A model generated the notes under the pieces. It did not search any database, had not been told where the DNA came from, and was given only the letters and a program-made list of their open reading frames with translations. This document shows, in pieces, positions 36,801-45,049 of a stretch of 64,000 bases of DNA. Within the stretch, counting starts at the first letter, position 1, and every line of letters starts with the position of its first letter. The translations under genes and the position numbers were made by a program. Source of the DNA: JAXLWB01 sp046328715. Lineage in GTDB: Bacteria > Chloroflexota > Anaerolineae > Caldilineales > Caldilineaceae. The stretch spans positions 5,193 to 69,192 of the forward strand of contig JAXLWB010000051.1 in NCBI GenBank assembly GCA_046328715.1, in the 5' to 3' direction.

Positions 36801-37026
36801 TGCGCCGATTATGATGACAGCCTTGACCGCTGGTCTGGCGTTGGTGCCCTTGGTGATCGCAGGCAACATCCCAGGTCATGAGATCGAGCATCCAATGGCG
36901 ATCGTCATTCTCGGGGGTCTGGTGACGTCAACGTTGGTCAATCTCTTTATCGTGCCGTCGCTCTATCTGCTGCTCGGCAATCGCCACAAGCCGAATACGC
37001 CAACAGCGCCAGTCACAGCGGCCTGA
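33874..37026 (+). CDS. RND efflux transporter, heavy-metal (CusA/CzcA)-like, paralogue 2
   Basis: 1050 residues, homologous over its length to the first pump. TM4 keeps the full relay motif (GAVVDDAIVDVENVVRRLR). The porter domain has long PN/PC subdomains (VPGVANVAIWGEQIQMPQVQ). The C-terminal half has GSIVGFLTILGVAARNGIML and MTALTAGLALVPLV, standard RND helices. Translation is coupled to the lipoprotein gene. A hairpin (37037-37055) and a terminator (37165-37206) follow. Metal or organic substrates cannot be told apart from sequence alone. Confidence 0.92.
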   Translation: MNEMRWIVATSLRYRYLVVFVAAILMIFGVGQIRNMPVDVFPEFAPPRVEIQTPCLGLSSAEVESLVTIPLEEAMKGLPGLDIMRSKSVEQLSSIVLIFEGGTDLMNARQLVQERMALATATLPTWAAPPVMMPPLSSTARTMKIGISSDKLSVIDLSMITYWTIRERLLRVPGVANVAIWGEQIQMPQVQVEPEKLAKYGVTLEDILQTTSDSLDSGLIQYSEGSTIGTGGFLETPNQRIAIRNVMPVKGASDMESIAIDDVKKEDGSPLRLSDVAKLVEGTWPMIGDAVINDGPGLLLIIEKFPWGNSLEVTKGVEAAIEEMRPGLADIDIDTTIFRPATFIEVALDNLLGSLWQGALLVVIILILFLWDWRVALISATIIPLTVVITMLVLSYFGTTINVMVLAGLVIAIGAVVDDAIVDVENVVRRLRQHRRAGSNLPTAQIVLDSSVEVRNAIVNASLIEMTALLPVFFMEGLSGAFFQPLAQAYVVATLVSPLVALTVTPALVLILLQNAPIREHVSPIIPWLHRIYDRMLGGTLRAPRLSYLSTVALLAIGVVIYPLLGQSLLPSFKERDFLMHWLTKPGTSHPEMVRISTLACKDLRTIEGVRNCGTHIGQALLMDEVYGIYFAEHWISVDPNVDYDATLAKVQALVDSYPGLYHDVQTYLKERIREVLTGTSHPVVIRIYGEDLDVLRAKAKEVEEQLTQIEGLRDVHVEFLLDIPQIQIEVDLAKARKVGLKPGDVRRTAAYLMAGEEAGDIHNAHLTYDVNVWTTPENRHSMTSIYNMPIDTPSGKQVKLQDVANISIEPVPNAINREGQARRISIEADLKDGFDLAAVMKQVDAGIATVEFPLGYHPEVLGDYAERQGATQRIYWAGLAAILVIYFLLRVSLGNWRLATMSFISLPMAMVGGVLAAYLISGGVISLGSIVGFLTILGVAARNGIMLISHYQHLEDEEGEPFGLSLVIRGARERIAPIMMTALTAGLALVPLVIAGNIPGHEIEHPMAIVILGGLVTSTLVNLFIVPSLYLLLGNRHKPNTPTAPVTAA

Positions 37027-37036
37027 TGGAACGTAG

Positions 37037-37055
37037 GTGCTGCTTGTAGCAGCAC
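37037..37055. repeat. Short hairpin after RND operon
   Basis: GTGCTGCT-TGT-AGCAGCAC begins 10 nt past the stop of the second pump. It could contribute to termination or mRNA protection. A similar GCTGCT word recurs at 37110-37130. Confidence 0.5.
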
Positions 37056-37164
37056 GTTGGTTGGTCAATCCGACATTTATGAGGTTTGCAGATATTCGGT
37101 TATGTAAACCACCTGCAGCTAGAAGCAGCAGCTACGACTCATTGAATACTCGTGGGTCTGTAGA

Positions 37165-37206
37165 GCAAGTGAGGGAGAGATAGATGTCAATCTCTCCCTC
37201 ACTTGC
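37165..37206. terminator. Terminator with 17-bp stem
   Basis: GCAAGTGAGGGAGAGAT (37165-37181) pairs exactly with 37190-37206 around an 8-nt loop. On the plus strand it is followed by TTTCTTTCCTTTC. It probably ends the RND operon and, read from the other side, the small minus-strand gene at 37237. Confidence 0.75.
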
Positions 37207-37236
37207 TTTCTTTCCTTTCATACCTCAGGACAGTAA

Positions 37237-37479
37237 TTACCGTTTGGCAACACAAGGTTGCGGCTCGGACAATTGTACACTGGGTTTCGACTCAGTTAAC
37301 CGTTGCTGAGCATATGTAGACAGCCAGCATACGATCTTATGATAGTAGAAAACAATCAGATCGGGCAGCAACGGATTGCGTGGGAGCCGTGCATAGCCGT
37401 GCTCCTGTTGTGTCCGTTGCAATCTCGCTTCATATTCCTGATGTCTGGCTTGGGCCACCATCTCATCTAGCAAAAACAT
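37237..37479 (-). CDS. Small protein of unknown function
   Basis: The ATG at 37479 has GAGGAG eight nt upstream, so I prefer it to the longer frame from 37557. The 80-residue product is charged and helical at first (MFLLDEMVAQARHQEYEARL), then has a hydrophobic or amphipathic stretch (LPDLIVFYYHKIVCWLS) and an unstructured Cys-containing tail. I do not recognise a family. Small proteins beginning MFxLDE...R-x-R-L occur in related genomes. Confidence 0.6.
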   Translation of the reverse strand: MFLLDEMVAQARHQEYEARLQRTQQEHGYARLPRNPLLPDLIVFYYHKIVCWLSTYAQQRLTESKPSVQLSEPQPCVAKR

Positions 37480-37650
37480 TCTACTCTCCTCTTCATTCAC
37501 TTTGATAAAATCTACAACGCCGCTCCCCATGAAAATGGACCGGTTCACAGATAACATTCGCTAGATGGATTATGGCGGATGTCCGGTCAAGTGTAATCCG
37601 CATAAATACCTGCTCATTCTGTGTAATTTGCCTGCCGATCCGACTTTCTC

Positions 37651-38451
37651 TTAGCGGCTGATAATCGGAAAGAACGTCTTGAGTGCCGGCTGCTCAGGAT
37701 TGGACAGATCACCGACTTGGAAGTTTACAGACTTCGATGCAACCCCAGCCAGGGCGGTGATCATGGCGCGGCCAACACTCTGACCGGCATGGTAGGCCGC
37801 ACTAACATTGCCATTGGCGTCGCTCAGAACGCTCGCGGGAGTTACCTCGCCCAGTGAGCCGAAAAGCGTGATTAGTTCGCCTGCTACAGGCTGTCCAGCA
37901 GCATCACGCAATACAGCATGAACGGAAACAGTCTGGCCGGGGTCGACTTTGCTGGCAGCAAAGTCCAAGGTCAGGCCGTTGTTGGTAGCGGCGGTGGCCG
38001 GGTTCACCAACTGGACTGCGGCTTCTCGGCTTAATTGGTTCACTGTGGCTGTGACCAGCGCACGACCGGCATGGCCTGCTGCCTGGAAGGTCGCCCGAGC
38101 GACACCATTGGCATCGGTGGTGACACTGGTGGGGTTGACCATACCCAGCGCGCCCTGAAATTTCACGGTGCTTCCCGCCACCGGGTTGCCTCGGGCGTCG
38201 CGCACTCGTGCGCTAATTTGCGCAGTGCCATTCGTCATCGGCAAAACCAACGCATCCGCTTGAAGTAGGAGAAGCGCCGGAGGATTGGCATCAGCTTCGA
38301 GGGGTGCTGCCTTGGTCAATGCGCCAGATGTAACGTTGCGTAGCGCAGTCAGCGGTTGCCACCCTTGCCGATCGGCCAGTGCCAGCAATAACAAACCTAG
38401 TAAGAAGAGCAGCCAAGGGATGCGATAACTGTATAGTTTGAAGGTGTTCAT
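37651..38451 (-). CDS. Secreted bacterial Ig-like (Big_1/invasin-type) protein with C-terminal LP motif
   Basis: 266 residues: signal peptide (LYSYRIPWLLFLLGLLLLALA), a linker, and two consecutive Ig-like repeats. The repeats share V-x-D-A-x-G-x-P-V-A-G, T-D/S-D-A-N-G, A-T/Y-x-A-G and G-R-A-x-x-T-A blocks (RDARGNPVAGSTVKFQGALG; RDAAGQPVAGELITLFGSLG). It ends LKTFFPIISR, matching the C-terminal motif of other secreted proteins in the window. Likely a surface or matrix protein. It lies downstream of the 38515-39159 gene on the same strand, with a palindrome between. Confidence 0.82.
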   Translation of the reverse strand: MNTFKLYSYRIPWLLFLLGLLLLALADRQGWQPLTALRNVTSGALTKAAPLEADANPPALLLLQADALVLPMTNGTAQISARVRDARGNPVAGSTVKFQGALGMVNPTSVTTDANGVARATFQAAGHAGRALVTATVNQLSREAAVQLVNPATAATNNGLTLDFAASKVDPGQTVSVHAVLRDAAGQPVAGELITLFGSLGEVTPASVLSDANGNVSAAYHAGQSVGRAMITALAGVASKSVNFQVGDLSNPEQPALKTFFPIISR

Positions 38452-38463
38452 GATTTTTCCTTA

Positions 38464-38483
38464 CTCAGGGGCATGCCCCTGAG
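38464..38483. repeat. 20-bp perfect palindrome
   Basis: CTCAGGGGCATGCCCCTGAG is fully self-complementary and lies between the two secreted-protein genes. It is adjacent to another GCCCC/GGGG-containing word (GAACGCCCCAACGGG). It could be a terminator stem or protein-binding site. Confidence 0.8.
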
Positions 38484-38514
38484 GTATGTGAGAACGCCCC
38501 AACGGGCTGATGAT

Positions 38515-39159
38515 TTATCGATTCTTTGAGACAATTGGCAGATACAGAGAATGTGACGAGTCACCTGTACCTGGCGGTGTTGCCGTTGGGGTCCGAGTTG
38601 GCGTGTTTGGGACGCCGGTGACTGTCGGCGTCGGGGTGACCTCAGGTAGGATCACACGAGAACCGGATGGACGGACCAACGAAAATCTACCCTTGACAAG
38701 TAATGGCTTGGGGGTAAAGCCAGTGATTGTTTCGGTGTATTGACCACGCAGCGTGTTCGCTTGATCCGCCACCATGCCAGTGATAGTGAACTGACGTTGG
38801 ACGGTGCGACCCGAGACCTGACCCGTAAAGAGCTGCGAGTCGATGCGGAAGGTTGGGCTGATGCCTTGGCTGTTGCTAACGGTGCCACTAAAGGTAGGGC
38901 CGCCGAGAAAAACTTGCGTCTTGGCCGCATTGACTTGCCCACTTAGCTTGCCACCGTTGTCAGTGATGCTAATAACCAGGTCCAATGCACCCAACGGTGC
39001 CGGTTGATCGATGGTCACGCTGCCGGAATAGGTGCCGGTTACGCTAATAGCCTCGCTGAGTTGCTCTTGAGCCATCACCAACGAGAGTGGTGTCAGCAGC
39101 AGTAATAGCAGTATCAACGGTATGATTCGTTGTGAATTGAATGGTATCTTTTGGTTCAT
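38515..39159 (-). CDS. Secreted beta-rich protein with C-terminal LP motif, unknown function
   Basis: The ATG at 39159 follows AGGAAA and yields a signal peptide (IIPLILLLLLLTPLSLVMAQ). The mature part has a repeated beta pattern (GTYSGSVTIDQPAPLGALDL; FTGQVSGRTVQRQFTITGMV; GQYTETITGF), a Pro/Thr-rich linker (TPTPTVTGVPNTPTRTPTAT) and the terminal SLYLPIVSKNR. About 214 residues. It is the first gene downstream of the RHS toxin, so a link with that operon, even immunity, is conceivable but unsupported; a hairpin separates them. Confidence 0.75.
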   Translation of the reverse strand: MNQKIPFNSQRIIPLILLLLLLTPLSLVMAQEQLSEAISVTGTYSGSVTIDQPAPLGALDLVISITDNGGKLSGQVNAAKTQVFLGGPTFSGTVSNSQGISPTFRIDSQLFTGQVSGRTVQRQFTITGMVADQANTLRGQYTETITGFTPKPLLVKGRFSLVRPSGSRVILPEVTPTPTVTGVPNTPTRTPTATPPGTGDSSHSLYLPIVSKNR

Positions 39160-39190
39160 AGTCAGTGTTTCCTGAAAATTGCGATTGGCG

Positions 39191-39215
39191 AGCCCCCTTA
39201 CTGACGTGCGGGGCT
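39191..39215. repeat. Hairpin with CGTCAGTAAGG core, second site
   Basis: AGCCCC (39191-39196) pairs with GGGGCT (39210-39215). The minus strand reads AGCCCCGCACGTCAGTAA then GGGGGCT. The core matches the element at 22166-22224. It lies between the RHS stop and the next start and may terminate the toxin operon. Confidence 0.6.
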
Positions 39216-39241
39216 TTGAAAACTCACCATTCGCAATTCGT

Positions 39242-42200
39242 CTATTTCTTCTTGCTCCCAGGATCTGGCGCATCGTCATCCGGGATGTTCATTCTTGTGC
39301 TATCATCGCCTGGAGCATCCACACCATGATGATTGGCATCGTCGTAGTCCTCTTGAGCCTTTTTATGAGCTTTGTTGGTCTCACCGACAAGCTTACGGGC
39401 TTCCGCAGCCGTTTTGCCGATTAAATCATCAGCCAGGCCATCGTAATGCTGACGGGAGATATCCACATGACCTTGTTCATGCTTTTCCAATCCCTTCGAA
39501 AATCGCTCGTACTCCGCTTTGGCCTTTGGGCCAAGGTTGTTAGGAACGTTCCATTTAGGTAAGGTCACAGTAATCTTGATATTAACATTGGCCTCTTTGA
39601 CCCGTCCTTGCGCATCAACCTTCCAGGTAACTGAGGTTGACGTGTTAGTCAAGCCAGCCCAACTACGCTTTGACATCGTGTCGGCGAATTTTTTCAAGTT
39701 TGCCGCGCTCACTGCGTATGTCTTGTTCTGCATGTCATACTTGGTGGTTGCCTTCGGATCGAAACCAGTTGGGTCGTTGTAGACCAACGGGCTGTTGAGT
39801 CCATAGGCATAGACATTCAGCGATTGCGGATTAGCTGAGTTCTTGGTCGGATTCTCGACATAGAGTGGGTCCGCACTGATAAAGTGGCCAATCGACGCAT
39901 CATAGTAGCGGGCACCGTAATAGTGCAGACCGCTGGCATCTAGCTCTTTGCCAGTAAAGCCGTGGATGACCTCCTTGCCATTGTTCTCGTAGCGAGTCAG
40001 ACCAAAGGGATAGTAGGCCATCTCCGAAACCACCTTGCCTTGTTCATCGAGCAAGAGATTGGCACTCCCCAGATGATCGGCAATCGTCCAGCGCTTTTGT
40101 CCGGCCATTGTTTCGGCGGCTTCGGCAGGTTGGCTTTCGACGTCAGTCAGCAGACTCGGCGGCGCAAAGGCAGTGGTCACTTCGGCCACCCGTTGATCTT
40201 GGTCAAAGACATAGAGCACCAGTTTGTTGCCGCGCACCTCGACATAACGACCGAGATAGAGCGTTGTTGTCGTAGTGCCGCTCTGGATCACGGTCTGTTT
40301 GACACGGCCACCCTGGCTATCATAGAGATACTGCGATTGAGTACCAGCACCGTTAGCAGCGATCAGTTGGTCGCGGGCATTCCAGGTATAGTTGCTGCCA
40401 CCCTTGCTGCCACCCTTGCTGACGAGATTGCCGTTGGCGTCATAACTATAGGGTTTCCCACCAAAACTGGTCAGCGCATGGGGGCCAGCCTGTTGTCCGC
40501 CATAGCTGATTTCACCTGGGTTGAGGCGAGCATCACCGGTCGTGCTGCTCTGGCGGACCATGTTTCCGATGGCGTCATAGCCATAGTTGATCTGGCCATA
40601 AGTGCCGGTAGCTTGGGTCAGCCGGTAAAGGCTGTCGTATTGGAAGCTCTGACTTTGATCGTTGGCCGGAGCACGTACGCTCGTCGGTCGTCCATCGACA
40701 ATATTGACCAGATTATTCACACCATCGAAAGCGTAGGCCAGGTCTTGTAGGCGGTTCTCAGCCTTGGTCGTCTTCAGATGGGCCAGACGCAGACGATTGT
40801 CGTAGGTGTAGTCTGTCTCGGCACCATTGCTGTAATGAACGCTCTCACGTTGCCCGGAGGCGGTGTAGTTGACCGCATCGACAAAGCCAGAGATGCCTTG
40901 CATTAGTCCACGCGTATCATAGCTGTAGCGAACGGCCATGCCATTGGGATAGGTGACCTGCGTCAGCCGATCCATGGCATCGTATTGCGATTTCACCAGT
41001 AGGCTCAGCCCTTCGCTCTTGAAGTAGCGCATACTGCCGGTAATGTTGCCGCGGCCATCGTACGAATGGAAGATCAGGCCCGCCTGGTCTTCGACAAAGG
41101 CTAATTGTCCTTGCGTGTTTTGTAACGCCATCCCTGGCAACCCTGCCGCCGGTGTGATGTCGTTGTCGTAGTGATAGATGGCGTTGGTCACGGTCGGGCG
41201 ACCATCGTCATAGCTCCACTGCTCGTTCAGGACACGGTTGGCAGCGTCGTAGCTGTAGCGGATCGTCTGTCCTTTGGCGTCGTGCGTGGTCAAGGTGTTG
41301 CCGTTATCGTCGTAGGTATAGATCATCTCGCCTTTATCAGGGTCAACCATACGCAGCTTGCGCGACAAGGCATCATAGCTCATCGTTTTGACATGATTCT
41401 CGGCATCGATGATCTTGGTCAGGTTGCCCAGACGGTCATATTCATATTGGGTTAGATAGTGCTCAGCTTGACCGTTGACGATGTTCATCTCATCTACACT
41501 GATCAGCCGTTGCAGACCATCGTAACGCAGCGTTTTGGGCGTGTTGGCATGCGAACCCTGCGTGCGATTATCTTCCTCGTCATACTCCTGCTGCATCAGT
41601 GGCTTATGCACCACCGATGTAAAGCTGCCATCCGTATTCACCGTACGTACGACCCGATCCATTGGATCGTAGTAGAGCGTGCTGTGCGGCAGGGTAACGT
41701 CTGGTGTCTTGTAGGCAAAGCCAGTATCAAAGTAGGGTTGAAACTGGTCACGCACGCTTTGGCGGGCATTGAAGAGTGACGCCTCGGTCACAACAACCTG
41801 GCCTTGCGTCGCCTCGCTGCGTGTTTGCAATTTGCGTCCCAGCCCGTCGAAGTAGACCACCGAGGTCACGACGCCATCTTCGCCGGATCGCTCACGCTGC
41901 TCGGTGTAGATCGCACTGCGCGGGCTGCCGATTTCGTAGCGGAACTGCTGAGTTGGCTTGGCCAAGCTGTCGCCGGGGCGGACAATCTTGGTGATGCGAC
42001 CAAAGGTGTCGTAGGCAAAGAGATGAGGGTAACCATTGTAGTCGGTCGCTGCCATCATTTTGCCAAAGCCAGGATGGTAGGAGGCGGCAAAGGTTAGCAG
42101 CTTACCATTGCTAAAGTGTAGTTGCTCAAGCACCGGGAAGGTATGCTGGAGTGGATCGAAGGCCACGCTGGTGAGATTGCCGTTGCCATCCTTCATGCCG

Positions 42201-45049
42201 ACCACGTTACCAAATTGGTCAAACTGTTGGCGCTTGGTAGCGATGGTGCGGTTGTTGGCCTGCGGTCCGAGACTAGTCTCTTCACGCGTTAGATCGCCGC
42301 TTGTTAACTGGCCCGAGGGTAGCCCAACAAAGGGATCACCGTCGTAGTACATTTTCACTTCTGAGACAAAGTTACCTGCCGCATCGGTCTGGTACGTGCG
42401 CATAGGACGATTGAAGAGATAATGGGTCTCATCATAGATATACTCCGTGTATTTGAGCACCTCGTCGTTGCCGCAGGTTACATCCTCTCCACAGACCTTG
42501 CCATAGTTGAACAGTTGGGTCTGATTGCCATAATCGTCCTGGGCAAAGGTCTGGCGCAGTTGCACCGGCTCGGACTGTTGCTCGTGGACAAAGGAGTCGG
42601 TTTGCTTGACAAAGGCGTAGGCAATCGGTTTGCCTGTGCTCGTGGCATCGGCGTTGATCACCACCCGTGTCTGCAACTGATTGACTGTACGCTGAAAGCA
42701 GCCGACATAGTCGCCGGAGCAGTGGCCGTTCTGGGCCAGCACTTCGCTTTCCAACAACATACCCTTGTGGCTTTCGTCGCTCTTACCCACGTCATAGACC
42801 AGGTTAGTGACCGTAGTCGCTGCGGTCTCGTCGCCCACCTGGATCTCCTGGCTGCGGGCAAAACCGCGGAACTCCTTCTGGACACCGTCGTAGTAACCAT
42901 CACGATAGTGATAGTCGATGGTATAGTCGTCACCCGAGTTGGCATCGTGTACGGCAACGCGGTTGACCACCTGCACCGGGAAGGGCAGATTGACTTGCCA
43001 CGGGTTGCCAGCGTCCCAATCGGCGATGTAGTCGTTAATTGAGGGCTTATAGCTGATCTTGATCGTGCGACCGAGTCCGTTGTCCACAGTGCGCAACAGG
43101 AAGGGCTGCTCCTGAGTCGAAAAGTCAACATAGGCCATGCCTTGGCTGCTGCTAAAGAGCAACTCCGTAGCACCGTCACCGTCGATGTCGGCCAGGCGCA
43201 CAGCGGTATCCTGAGCGTTGAAGGCAGGCGTGTCGAGGATCGTGATCGGGTCGGTGAGGCTGCCGTCGCCCAGGCTGAGCCAGTAAGTGACAGTGCGATT
43301 GCCAGGCAGCACCAGGTCCATCTGCCCATCATTATTGAGATCACCCATTTGGATCATGACATCCTGGGCACCGATGCCGCTGGGCGGATTGAGGATGGGG
43401 CGTGGCTCCTCATACGAACCGTTGCCATTGTGTTCCCAGAGCACAACCTGACCGTCGCGCACCATCACGACGTCGTCCATGCGGTCACCGGTCATGTCGC
43501 CGATCTTGAACTTGGGGTCGGCAAAGTTGGCGGCGTCACCGGCGGCGGGGGCGGGCACATCGAAGTCGGCCTGTTGGCTCCAGGCTCCGTTGCGCGCCAG
43601 CCAGATTTTGAGCCGGCCACTAGTGGTCAACACGACGTCGATACGGTGATCGTTGTTGACATCCATCAACTGCACATTCGGGTCGTTGAGGTCAAAGGCT
43701 GGGGCAGGACCAAAATCGACGCGGTCGGTCTGTTGCCATTCGCTGCCAGTTTTGTTGCTGTAATAGTAGAGCGGTGCTCCGGCGCTGCTGGCCTTGACCA
43801 GCAGATCAACCACGCCATCACCATCCATGTCGGCCATGCGCACGTTGGGGTTGCTTATCCGTTCGCCGGGCGAATTCTCTGGCAACACCGGCTCCACCTG
43901 CCAGCGACCCTGGCCGCGGTTGAGATAGAAGCGATGCTGGCCATCCTCCGGGGTGTAGACTACATCGGGCAGCCCATCGGCGTTGATGTCGACCAGGTCG
44001 GCGTCGCGGTTGGTCAGTGCTACGGGGGGCGGGTTCTGCATGGGCACGACTGTCGCAGTTGTGGCATCGAACTGGGTGTAGGAAAAGCTCTGGGGCGGCA
44101 GCTTGCTCGTACCATCGTCACCCACCTGTTCGACTTTGATCAACAGTGAATATTTGCCGGTCGAACGTTCGGGTTCATAGGTGAAAGCATAGGCGCGCAC
44201 CAGTTTGCCCTGCGCCCACATTTGGATGTCTGTCCCACGCAGGCCGACACGAATCGGAGCACCGCTGCGGCGGTCGGTGTAGGTGTCGGGGCGGGCGGTG
44301 TAGTTGAAGATTACGGCGTTGTAGACGGGACCACCACCGTTGTTTTCACCACCGGTGCTAGCACCGTCGTTGTACCGGATTTCGCGCGGGTAAGCGTAGC
44401 CACCATCGTGCAGGTAGACATAGCTCATATCGTTGCCATGTAGGTCAATGACACGCTCCAACTCCCAGCGGAAGGTGCCACGAGCATTGTCGACCCGGGC
44501 GTTTGTCGTTTCGCCAAAGATATAACGCATGCCGTCGGGGGTTTGCCCTTCCCAGCCACCGCCAGTGATGCGTCGGAAGCGCATAAAGGTGCTCTCGTTT
44601 TCAAAGCGATATGTGCCATCTTTGAGTGCCACCAGCTTCTCGCCATTCGAGTAGATAAAGGTGTCTTGCCCATCTTTGTAGCTCGGCAAGCCTTCCTCGG
44701 TACGACGCTGGATTGCAGGGATACTTAATTTCCAGCCCATGCCCCACGGACCGTTGGCATTGCCACCATCGTAGTCCAGTGACAGCTCCGGTTGAAAGCC
44801 CACCCGACCGGGGGCAGCGATGAACTTGACTGGATAGCTGGAGGTGCCCGTGCTCAGATTAGGCTCAAAGTTCTCGCCCAGCCCTTCCAGTGAACCAGGG
44901 CCGGAGGGCAGTGAGATCACCTGCGGCTTGACTCCGCTCTTGTCCTGGGCGAAGGCAACCGTTGGCATCAGCGCCAGGATGCTAGCCGCCAGGGGCAAGA
45001 AAAGTGAATACAAAAGTAACTTTAAAGGTGTTAGTTGTTTAGTGTTCAT
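39242..45049 (-). CDS. Sec-exported SpvB/TcdB/RHS toxin (TcB-TcC fusion type) with DUF922-like metallopeptidase C-terminus
   Basis: 1935 residues. A signal peptide ends near residue 34 (MPTVAFA-Q). About 50-330 is SpvB-like (NFEPNLSTGTSSYPVKF, GPWGMGWKLSIPAIQRRTEE). About 335-680 has FG-GAP/VCBS propeller repeats (DxDGDGVVDL, DLNNDGQMDLV). About 690-800 is TcdB-like (DNGLGRTIKISYKPSINDY). YD/RHS repeats follow, then the RHS core (DHLGSANLLLDEQGKVV; GLHYYGARYYDASIGHFIS) ending NDPTG at about 1762. The 173-residue tip carries HEQGHVDISRQH at 1857-1868, an HExxH zinc-site motif of DUF922 type. The shell would encapsulate the tip peptidase. The start ATGA overlaps the stop of the TcA-like gene. 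No immunity gene is obvious. Confidence 0.9.
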   Translation of the reverse strand: MNTKQLTPLKLLLYSLFLPLAASILALMPTVAFAQDKSGVKPQVISLPSGPGSLEGLGENFEPNLSTGTSSYPVKFIAAPGRVGFQPELSLDYDGGNANGPWGMGWKLSIPAIQRRTEEGLPSYKDGQDTFIYSNGEKLVALKDGTYRFENESTFMRFRRITGGGWEGQTPDGMRYIFGETTNARVDNARGTFRWELERVIDLHGNDMSYVYLHDGGYAYPREIRYNDGASTGGENNGGGPVYNAVIFNYTARPDTYTDRRSGAPIRVGLRGTDIQMWAQGKLVRAYAFTYEPERSTGKYSLLIKVEQVGDDGTSKLPPQSFSYTQFDATTATVVPMQNPPPVALTNRDADLVDINADGLPDVVYTPEDGQHRFYLNRGQGRWQVEPVLPENSPGERISNPNVRMADMDGDGVVDLLVKASSAGAPLYYYSNKTGSEWQQTDRVDFGPAPAFDLNDPNVQLMDVNNDHRIDVVLTTSGRLKIWLARNGAWSQQADFDVPAPAAGDAANFADPKFKIGDMTGDRMDDVVMVRDGQVVLWEHNGNGSYEEPRPILNPPSGIGAQDVMIQMGDLNNDGQMDLVLPGNRTVTYWLSLGDGSLTDPITILDTPAFNAQDTAVRLADIDGDGATELLFSSSQGMAYVDFSTQEQPFLLRTVDNGLGRTIKISYKPSINDYIADWDAGNPWQVNLPFPVQVVNRVAVHDANSGDDYTIDYHYRDGYYDGVQKEFRGFARSQEIQVGDETAATTVTNLVYDVGKSDESHKGMLLESEVLAQNGHCSGDYVGCFQRTVNQLQTRVVINADATSTGKPIAYAFVKQTDSFVHEQQSEPVQLRQTFAQDDYGNQTQLFNYGKVCGEDVTCGNDEVLKYTEYIYDETHYLFNRPMRTYQTDAAGNFVSEVKMYYDGDPFVGLPSGQLTSGDLTREETSLGPQANNRTIATKRQQFDQFGNVVGMKDGNGNLTSVAFDPLQHTFPVLEQLHFSNGKLLTFAASYHPGFGKMMAATDYNGYPHLFAYDTFGRITKIVRPGDSLAKPTQQFRYEIGSPRSAIYTEQRERSGEDGVVTSVVYFDGLGRKLQTRSEATQGQVVVTEASLFNARQSVRDQFQPYFDTGFAYKTPDVTLPHSTLYYDPMDRVVRTVNTDGSFTSVVHKPLMQQEYDEEDNRTQGSHANTPKTLRYDGLQRLISVDEMNIVNGQAEHYLTQYEYDRLGNLTKIIDAENHVKTMSYDALSRKLRMVDPDKGEMIYTYDDNGNTLTTHDAKGQTIRYSYDAANRVLNEQWSYDDGRPTVTNAIYHYDNDITPAAGLPGMALQNTQGQLAFVEDQAGLIFHSYDGRGNITGSMRYFKSEGLSLLVKSQYDAMDRLTQVTYPNGMAVRYSYDTRGLMQGISGFVDAVNYTASGQRESVHYSNGAETDYTYDNRLRLAHLKTTKAENRLQDLAYAFDGVNNLVNIVDGRPTSVRAPANDQSQSFQYDSLYRLTQATGTYGQINYGYDAIGNMVRQSSTTGDARLNPGEISYGGQQAGPHALTSFGGKPYSYDANGNLVSKGGSKGGSNYTWNARDQLIAANGAGTQSQYLYDSQGGRVKQTVIQSGTTTTTLYLGRYVEVRGNKLVLYVFDQDQRVAEVTTAFAPPSLLTDVESQPAEAAETMAGQKRWTIADHLGSANLLLDEQGKVVSEMAYYPFGLTRYENNGKEVIHGFTGKELDASGLHYYGARYYDASIGHFISADPLYVENPTKNSANPQSLNVYAYGLNSPLVYNDPTGFDPKATTKYDMQNKTYAVSAANLKKFADTMSKRSWAGLTNTSTSVTWKVDAQGRVKEANVNIKITVTLPKWNVPNNLGPKAKAEYERFSKGLEKHEQGHVDISRQHYDGLADDLIGKTAAEARKLVGETNKAHKKAQEDYDDANHHGVDAPGDDSTRMNIPDDDAPDPGSKKK

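Noticed and set aside
37237..37557. Longer start at 37557 for the small protein
   Set aside because: The ATG at 37479 has a well-spaced GAGGAG, whereas the upstream one has none, and the extra residues overlap that ribosome site.
38515..39159. Immunity protein for the RHS toxin
   Set aside because: It has its own signal peptide and C-terminal motif, a hairpin separates it from the toxin gene, and nothing in its sequence suggests peptidase inhibition.
39962..44149. Plus-strand open frames of 262 and 335 codons opposite the RHS gene
   Set aside because: They are antisense to a 1935-codon gene with clear domains, have no ribosome sites, and their composition mirrors the RHS coding strand.
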